Below, in pieces: positions 18,040-24,470 of a stretch of 24,470 nucleotides of DNA. The notes under the pieces were generated by a model that ran no database searches, was not told the origin of the DNA, and saw only the letters and a program-made list of their open reading frames with translations. The stretch covers positions 13,250,817-13,275,286 of the forward strand of contig JBOZIK010000001.1 of assembly GCA_051453625.1 (NCBI GenBank). Reading direction: 5' to 3'. Every line of letters begins with the position of its first letter. Position 1 is the stretch's first letter. The DNA is from Welwitschia mirabilis (taxonomy: Eukaryota > Gnetophyta > Gnetopsida > Welwitschiales). The translations under genes were made by a program, and so were the position numbers.

Positions 18040-18300
18040 CGGTGCTAGACTTGCAGGAATCATGCTTTGCTCCATCTATTGTTTAAGTTAGGAAATTAGC
18101 CAAGCTGTGTTTGGTGCCAAATTTATCAACTTGTAGGATCTCTGCCTTTAAGATGTCCTTGAAAAAGTTGGTACTTCACATCAATGTGCTTTGTCCTTGC
18201 ATGATATGCATTTCCAATCAATTGAATTGCATTTGGATGTCAGAGTACACAATATATTTGGCTATCACTGTACACAATAGCTAAATCCTCATTGCTAATG
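18040..18300 (-). pseudogene. RNase H C-terminus of the Tnt1-like remnant
   Basis: Minus-strand motifs: NAYHARTKHIDVKYQLFQGH (about 18215-18155; family form YHxRTKHIDVRYHFIR), then after a frameshift KFGTKHSLANFLT (about 18110-18070; family xTxxNxADxLTK) and KHDSCKSSTGLEE, the usual tail. The preceding stretch (EDLAIVYSDSQ, near 18280) holds the last part of the domain with one catalytic Asp. Stops and frameshifts make it non-functional. Confidence 0.7.
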
Positions 18301-18419
18301 GAAGCATTTTTAGTCTAAGCATTTGCACACGTGATGTACATAAGTCCATCTGTTTCTGTAGGAACCACCACCATCGCCACTCTAGTAATTTTGGAGGAAC
18401 CATTCCAAAACTGACTTGG

Positions 18420-19500
18420 CAGCCATTAGTATCTATCTTGTTGAAATTAAGTTCTCAGCTATAATAGGCACATGTTTGACATCCTTCAGTGTTAGAGTTG
18501 TACTGTCCTTTCTCTTAAAGAACATAGTACCAATCCTTTTAATTGCCCATTTGCTATCATCTCCCATTTACACATACCATTTTGCAATGGGCTTATAGAA
18601 AGAGAACATTTTCTTATTTGGGCTAACATCAGACAACATAACTGAGTCTAGAATCCACACATCTAGAATTGAATGATTGGGCACATTGATATTTCCCTCT
18701 TGTGTTGGCATAATAGTGTTAGCCTCCCCATATTTGAGTGTTGTCCAGATGTCAAAGTATCCTTGTTATCATTGCTCTTTTGCTGTCACCTATCTTGAAG
18801 CTGCTAGCAATCCTTTTGTATGTGCTATTTCTTCTTACAATAAAAGTAGACTACATACTGTTCATGAGACTTGCCTCCACTTTTACTTGTTGCATCTCCT
18901 GTTCTGCCATGAGAACGTCCTTTTTCTATTGCAGGGGCCTCTCCTGATACTTCTCTGCTGTTGGAACCTACAACGTTTCTCCTTTTATATCCAATAGCAT
19001 GCAAATCAAGCTATCAATCATAAGATTGTTCTTACTCGTAGAACTAAGAAGTAGAGTCCTCACATTCCTCCAATTTGCTGGCAAAGAAATCAGAATAGTG
19101 GTGATGTGCAGGTCGCCTAGAAATTGAATATCTAGATCATGTATCTGAGTGAAAATATTTTGTATCTTGTTTAGATGGTTTGAGAACTTCATACCTTCTT
19201 TCATCTTTGTGGTAAAGGCTTCATGGAGCACCACAAACCTGTTAGTCACAGACGGCTAATCATATATGTCCTTTAGCTTTTACTAAAGTTTTTGTGTTCT
19301 GGTTATCTTGGCATGTGCCTTAAGGATTTCATTACTAAGGCTAGGCCAAATAAAAGAAAAAGCTTGTGTGTTCACCTTATTCCATTTGGTGTCTGGTGTG
19401 ACGACTAAAACCATTGTTGTCTAGCTTTGATTTTGCCTTCGCCTCATCCCTTTTCTTTAGGAGTTTTCAGCATCCTTTCCGCTACAAAATGTCCTCCATC
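18420..19500 (-). pseudogene. gag-protease part of the Tnt1-like remnant
   Basis: Minus-strand motifs in order: SLSNEILKAHAKITRTQKLW (about 19360-19300), then from 19249 an open frame of 93 codons with NRFVVLHEAFTTKMKEGMKF, HLNKIQNIF and ISLPANW, matching the Copia gag core (LTNRLxLKxxLxxxKMxEG...HxxxFNxIxxxL...LLxSLPxSW). A weak zinc-knuckle region follows (18960-18750). The protease part then has CVDSRLSYVV (Asp retained, Gly of DSG replaced by Arg), a stop, SDVSPNKKMFSFYKPI, and FKRKDSTTLTLKDVKHVPII followed by AENLIST (about 18540-18440). Beyond that, the frame degenerates and no integrase is found before the RNase H motifs. Confidence 0.75.
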
Positions 19501-19637
19501 AAAATCTTCCAAATGCCTTAGATACTAGGTAATGCTGAGCTTGAAGCTTGATCCTGCTGCATAGCGTGCAGGGTTTATGGTTTCTCCTCGTGGAGGAAAT
19601 TCCTAACCTCCATCCTGGGATGAAGCTGGTTCCGGCT

Positions 19638-19653
19638 ACACACACACACACAC
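19638..19653. repeat. (AC)8 microsatellite
   Basis: Eight AC dinucleotides in a row, followed by CCCCATGTGT. Confidence 0.95.
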
Positions 19654-19765
19654 CCCATGTGTCAATACTAGCACAGCTATGGTGTGGATCCAACAAGTTA
19701 CTGAGCTGGCCCAACCCCTAACCTTGACCCCCCATATGAGTTGCCAAGGGTTACATCCACCAAAT

Positions 19766-19821
19766 ACGTATTGAGTTGGCAGGGGTGATTGGCACGTACT
19801 GAATTGGCAGGGCAGTTGTAA
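19766..19821. repeat. Two-copy 28-bp tandem repeat
   Basis: ACGTATTGAGTTGGCAGGG at 19766 recurs as ACGTACTGAATTGGCAGGG at 19794, a period of 28 bp with two mismatches in the shared core. Confidence 0.7.
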
Positions 19822-21704
19822 GGCTGTTCCATCCCAGGCTAGTCAGTGGCAATAAGGGTGTAGTAGTGACGGAGCCGCGTCACATGGACTTGTATGGATG
19901 CCAACAATTATATGGACATTGAACATTGGTTGTATGAACACCATATTTGTATGTGCCTAGTTCTTGTGACTAGCTGTTAAAGAAATTCATTAATCACAAT
20001 AAAAGAAAAATAAAAAAGGTAATGAATGGTGCAAGAAGAAATCCCAATGCACCTGATGACACACCATCGTAAGTGATGCTCTAATGACCATAGTACCTCT
20101 TGACAACTCCATTGAAAACCCTAATCCCATCATATCAAACAATATTGGAATTCTCAAAGCACAAAGGAATTTTACTGACATCATCTGCAATAACTGAGGC
20201 ATGCATGAGCCCTTTGTATTGTTACTTTAATTAATAAAGGTGTATTTTTCACCAATCCTACAACCTCTTTTCTGAAATTTCTTGCAATTTCAGTTAATTT
20301 CTTTATATTTTCTGTCATTTCTTTAAAATAGTTCTGTTATTTGACTAAATTTGTTGTTATTTTAAAACATTCCAAAACTCTGAAAAACCCCAAAATACAC
20401 TGCATGTCTCCTCACGCCCTTACCTCATCCAAAAACCTTAATATATCCGAGTCTCATTTCCTTTAGAAACAAGCAGCTAAAGTTTCATACTTCTGTAGGA
20501 ATAGAGAAATCATTATTCTTACAAATGGTGAAAGATGTAATGACAAAATCATCTGCTAATTGAACTTTACTTAATAATGGGGCTATTTTGTGTATCACCT
20601 TATTATCAATAGTTTCAGTTTTCAATAAGCTTATCTTCATTTTTGTCCTGTCAACAAGACGCTAAAGCCTATGTGGTTCCCATTATTTAATCCCAGGGTC
20701 AAAACATAGGAAGGAAGCACTGACAACTAAGAATGACAGAGACCTTTACTAGTACAGTTACAGCATGATGAGGATTGGCAGTGCCTTTCTGCTGTTGTCA
20801 TTATGCTCCATATGGAATTAATCTGGGTGCATATTTATTCTGCCTTTAAATGACTACTTAAGTACTTTCTAAAATTTGAATTGAGTTGCCCTAGGAAAGA
20901 ATTGCATATTACTCTCTTGAATTTTTGTGTTTGATTACAAACACCTTTAATTAATTTATTTATTTTCTTTTAAATTTTTGTTTTGTTCATGTTATTGTTG
21001 ATTCATAGCAATGGTCGTTAATCATGGGCATTGTCACTGAAACAATGGTAACATGTTTCAGTCGTATTACACAATTAAATCAGTAAAAATGATATGACAA
21101 ATACACGAATGATGGAACTATAAGAATGTTAACATTCCAAAAGGCGCAAGGCATTCATTGTTTACATGGTGTTGGTTGGTGTGCACACAAAGTTTAGGGA
21201 CAGATTCTGGAGTGCAAAAGAAACCTTGTATTCACCCTTAAGCGTCACTGGTTTTCAACTTGGCTGTGTTCTATTGATTACATGGGCTGTTAAGACTCCA
21301 TTAGGTTGTCAAGCAAATCATGCATGTTTATTTTATCTTATTCCAAGATAACTCATACTTAGATACCAATCTTTCACTAAATTCTTCCCATGCATTCAAG
21401 TGATGGTAATTTGTGCACTTGGATCCAAAATGTTTTCTCCATGCAGTCCTGATGGATGTTAACATATTGCTTTTTATATGCCAATACGATTTTGGATGTT
21501 TTTAGATTCTATGGTTTTCCTCATCTGAGATGATGAATGCATATCATCATTCATGAAAATAGGCATCATTCTCTACTTATGCCGTTTTCTTCTGGTCTTT
21601 TGGTTATAACGTTTAAAACAAAGTATAATGAACATTTGTGTTTCTGAAATTCTTGCCATAGAGCTTCTGATCTTCTTGTTATTTTTGTGTTTAACTGTTA
21701 GCAG

Positions 21705-22242
21705 GATCTTGTGGTATTGTTTACCATGGCAGCTGGCATGGTTCGGTAAGCCTCTGAAAATAATTTTTGCCACCCATTAATGTAACATAACTATTCATTT
21801 GCTAGATCTCTTGATCAGAATTTGCTTTTCTGAGGTCCAATTTCAAAATTGGTTGTTGATCAGGACATAGCAGTCAAAGTATTTTCTGAACTGGAGTATT
21901 CAGGAGATCTTTCTGAGACTTTTAGAAAAGAGGTATGTACTCTGTTACAATGAAATATATTGATTGATTTGCATGAATGGCAATTGAATGTTTCATGTGG
22001 TAATGTACTTGTGCTTGCTTTCTTCATTTCCATCTCTAGTGAGGATTTAGTAGAGTAAGATTTGGGCTTTATTACATGATAATAAATCTATATGCATATC
22101 TCTCTCTCTTTTAAGGCTTAATGGCATTTGCTTAATTTTTGAAGGTGGCGCTCATGAAGAGGCTCAGACATCCAAACATACTTCTTTTTATGGGTGCAAT
22201 TACTACCGAGCGTCTTTGCATAGTTACAGAATTTCTTCCAAG
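21705..22242 (+). CDS. Raf-like MAPKKK protein kinase, three internal exons (partial)
   Basis: Exons are 21705-21745, 21864-21932 and 22145-22242, joined by introns of 118 and 212 bp with GT donors (gtaagc, gtatgt, gtattg) and AG acceptors. The spliced frame is open and reads [14 protein letters not shown], then [20 protein letters not shown] and RKE, then [32 protein letters not shown] and R. This is the N-lobe of a Ser/Thr kinase: the second half of the glycine loop (the first Gly codon is split by the upstream intron), the VAVK-type lysine in exon 2, the alpha-C glutamate in RKE, and the HPN-LLFMGA stretch typical of plant Raf-like MAPKKKs. YHG-W-GSD-AVKVF and [12 protein letters not shown] fit best the PAS-domain Raf-like subgroup, distinct from CTR1/EDR1. 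The stretch [10 protein letters not shown] appears one residue shorter than the usual MGAVTSPERLC. The catalytic loop and DFG are not in the window. No neighbouring exon was found, so a real gene with long introns is more likely than a fragment, but the latter is not excluded. Confidence 0.85.
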
Positions 22243-22564
22243 GTATTGATTCCTTATATTTCTGCTTGTTGGTTTCTTATAACTTAAATAAGGCCTTATG
22301 TTTTCTATTCATGCTTTTGATATTCAAATGTTAATAAAAGACGTAGTGCATTCTTGTAGGGGTAAGACAATGCTTTTCCTTCCTTTTAATCCAATGACGT
22401 ACCTGCATGCCTTTATGCCATGTTGAGTGGTGAGATCTTGGTTTCTAACATAAGGCATGTAACACAGGCAAGGTTGACATTAGTGCCATTGACAAGTGTA
22501 GCTCCTTTGCTGATGGCAAACAACAACAAACAACAGCAACCAAATGCTACATGAATTATGATTT

Positions 22565-22582
22565 AAAAAAAAAAAAAAAAAA
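22565..22582 (+). repeat. A18 homopolymer tract
   Basis: Eighteen A's, preceded by a CAA/CAG-rich segment (22517-22540). It could be the tail of a retroposed sequence, but no SINE promoter boxes or flanking duplication were identified. Confidence 0.9.
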
Positions 22583-24205
22583 CTAATGGTACAGATTGTA
22601 AATAATGCCACTTTGAAAGTTGCAAATTGAGACCTGACCTGCTTCATCCAGTTTTGAGAATCTAAAAGTAGAGCTTTTAATTGAAAGGAACACTGTAATA
22701 CCACTTGGTGATTTCTTGGTGAAATGGCTAACTTCAAATCAATATATAGGTCTGTAAAAATCACATCTCTAGTTGTTATAGTGCCCCAAAATTAGCATTA
22801 AATGAGTGATTTAATGGGTAGTGTACAGTATGCTTAGAGAAAAAACCAAAATATGGGTTCAAATAGTATTAGTTAAATGGGATGTATTTGAGGGCTCCAC
22901 AGGAGCAGTAGGTGTGGGTCGAACAAAGAGCACATATAAATGAACATTACCCTTCTTAGGTGACAAAGCACTCTATCCCAGCATAATACAATAGGAGCAT
23001 AACACAATTTACCATGATATCTACTTGGAACCATTTCTACATGGAAAAGGGTTAACATTGTTATCCTATGTAGCATTTGGCTTGGCATCATGGATGTGTA
23101 AAACACATCATAGTTAATGAGTCATGGTGCCTTAGATAGTAAGCTATTTTAGATAGTAAAGGGATTGGTATTGAAGTAGAGAGTGTTTAGTTGTGTTGTG
23201 GGCTGGCAGAGGTTTATAAACTCAATAGGCCTTAATGCTAGAGCTTCCAAAATTGTTTTTGTTCTTATATAACATTGAATAATATATGATAAGTTCTATG
23301 ATTTCATTCTTTTTGCTAGGTGGGGGAAGTCCCGGACATGTATGATAGTCATCTATAGTGGTGATGGTCGTTGTTGGCTTCACCCGTATAATCATACTAA
23401 TCTAGGACTTTTGTCAACTTTTTTGATTCTAGTACATTATGTGATGTTCAAGCGCATCGAATTGAGTTAGTAAGGTTGTTCTCTTACTTGAGGAATACTT
23501 TAATGGATAGTTTAACTAGTGTTCTTGGAAAGGTACATTACAATGACTACTACATTTGACATCACTTTGATTGATGGGATGTTAACACTTACTATATTTA
23601 AACTTGATTTAGGCAAATTTTTGAATAATATGATGGATTTGACTATGTTACTATTAACATGAAAGCAGTCTTAACAAATTTACATATTGATAAGCAATTC
23701 CTTTACATATTTAAATTAATTTGTTTATGTCCATCTTGGGTAAAATTTTAGTCTAAACTAGAACTTGTTTGTGTGGAATCTTTATAGAATACACCTAAAT
23801 AGCTTGTTGTGAAAAGTGAGTAAAGTAGCATAGGACATAAAACAATAATGCAACTAGGAGATGCAAGATGAATAGAAAATAATGTATAATGATTTCTGTG
23901 GTAAAATGTTGTAATGCAAAGAAAAAAAATCCATGGGACAACAATGAGAGTTATTGTACTTGACAACAAAAATTAATGCACGATTAAGAAGCCAATTGAT
24001 TTTTACTTTCGATTCTGTTGACGCAAATTCCTTTCCCTAGGCATCGAAAGGACAACAATGTGTACTTTCCAGGGTGAGGTCCTGGACCTATTTTGAGAGC
24101 GCTGTTGGAAATTAGGTACCTAAGATGATCTCCTTGAGGGTATAAAGTAATTGAGGAACAAGGTTAGTTGTGGGCTAGGCCTAGTGAGAATACCTCACAG
24201 TGTGA

Positions 24206-24275
24206 AAGGGAGATTAAAAGAAAAGGGAAGGAAGGTAAGGGTAAGAAAGGAGGAGGACTTCCTAAGAAAGGAGGT
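24206..24275. repeat. Purine-rich low-complexity tract
   Basis: About 70 bp consisting almost entirely of A and G on the plus strand (GGGAAGGAAGG-type words), with a short CTTCCT interruption. No function can be assigned. Confidence 0.7.
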
Positions 24276-24470
24276 GTCGTTAAATTGTTCAAAGGTGCTT
24301 GGGTAGAAGGGATGGATTAGGTCTTGGGATGTGGGAATCGAGAGTCCAGTAAGGATCACCTCCCAAGGCTATGATGAAGTGTGCAAGGTTCTCTAGAAAT
24401 GGAGATGAAGGGTCCACCAGGAGGGTGTTCTTCTTTTGTTGAAGGTGAAAAGATCTCTTCCCCCCCATCT

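Larger units (their letters stand above)
17337..19500 (-). mobile_element. Internally deleted Tnt1-like Copia remnant
   Basis: A second, unrelated Copia element lies on the minus strand. From the right: gag (about 19500-18700), protease (about 18660-18430), RNase H end (about 18300-18050), a polypurine-like AAGTGGGAAA, then a probable 3' LTR (17337-17930). Integrase and nearly all of the reverse transcriptase are missing. No 5' LTR or primer site was found to the right, so the element is also 5'-truncated or its 5' LTR is unrecognisable. It sits only 16 bp beyond the target duplication of the large element. Confidence 0.6.
19501..21704. other. Unassigned region before the kinase exons
   Basis: No upstream kinase exon (such as a PAS domain or a WEDL-x-IGE-x-IG segment) was recognised. 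It contains the (AC)8 microsatellite, two 28-bp repeat units (19766-19821) and AT-rich sequence. The last part has the look of an intron, with T-rich sequence ending in a TGTTAGCAG acceptor at 21704. Confidence 0.5.
22243..24470 (+). other. Probable long intron or flanking sequence after the kinase exons
   Basis: No continuation of the kinase (GSLFRLL, HRDLKSSN, DFGLS) was recognised in 2.2 kb. It contains an A18 tract and a purine-rich stretch at the right end. The frames are short and lack recognisable products. It most likely belongs to a long intron whose next exon is outside the window. Confidence 0.5.

Noticed and set aside
18677-18997. 106-codon plus-strand frame
   Set aside because: It is antisense to the gag/protease of the Tnt1-like remnant, and its hydrophobic look comes from the complementary strand.
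19499-20202. Minus-strand frames of 71 and 70 codons
   Set aside because: There is no recognisable motif, and they overlap repeats and AT-rich sequence. The gag similarity near 19500 is in other frames.
21573-21773. 66-codon minus-strand frame
   Set aside because: It overlaps the first kinase exon and its introns on the opposite strand and has no similarity.
22462-22582. Possible SINE ending in the A18 tract
   Set aside because: No A/B box promoter sequence and no flanking target duplication could be identified. A bare poly-A tract in an intron is insufficient.
1-24470. tRNA, rRNA, CRISPR or bacterial-type operon features
   Set aside because: No cloverleaf-like segment, regular spacer array or bacterial gene arrangement was seen. 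Intron-containing kinase exons and plant retroelements argue against a prokaryotic source.

Overview
This is a transposon-rich, AT-rich stretch of plant nuclear DNA with four assembly gaps (829-870, 3883-3982, 11666-11765, 16570-16579). The plant assignment rests on three spliced exons of a plant-type Raf-like protein kinase (21705-22242, + strand) and on several plant Copia-type retrotransposons and a hAT transposase fragment. The species cannot be determined from the window. Only the kinase looks like an intact cellular gene. Everything else recognisable is decayed mobile DNA.

Left part (1-3680): a minus-strand Copia gag/protease remnant whose protease part occurs twice in tandem (about 490-1260), followed head-to-head by a plus-strand Copia reverse transcriptase/RNase H remnant (1469-2560), a possible polypurine tract and a two-copy 121-bp tandem repeat (2811-3052).

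Centre (3680-17320): one large, old, minus-strand Copia element with Sirevirus-like traits. Its ends fit together: 5' LTR 16293-17315, initiator-Met-type primer binding site 16278-16290, polypurine tract 4832-4842, 3' LTR 3686-4830, and a GATTT duplication on both flanks. Reading on the minus strand it holds gag copy 1 (16226-14682), a foreign block (14681-11766), gag copy 2 (11665-10311), protease, integrase, reverse transcriptase and RNase H (10310-7330), and a third reading frame in the position where Sireviruses carry an extra ORF (about 6950-5807). Stops, frameshifts and lost catalytic residues show it is dead. The foreign block contains a hAT transposase N-terminus with a BED zinc finger, a segment with repeated GACTAGT-type motifs, and an unrecognised tryptophan-rich plus-strand open frame of 107 codons (14177-14500).

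Right part (17321-24470): a second, Tnt1-like Copia remnant (17337-19500, minus strand) in which gag/protease is joined almost directly to RNase H, then about 2.2 kb of low-information sequence, then the kinase exons. No upstream or downstream kinase exons were found in the window, so the flanking introns are long or the exons are isolated. The TE block may lie inside or just upstream of this gene.
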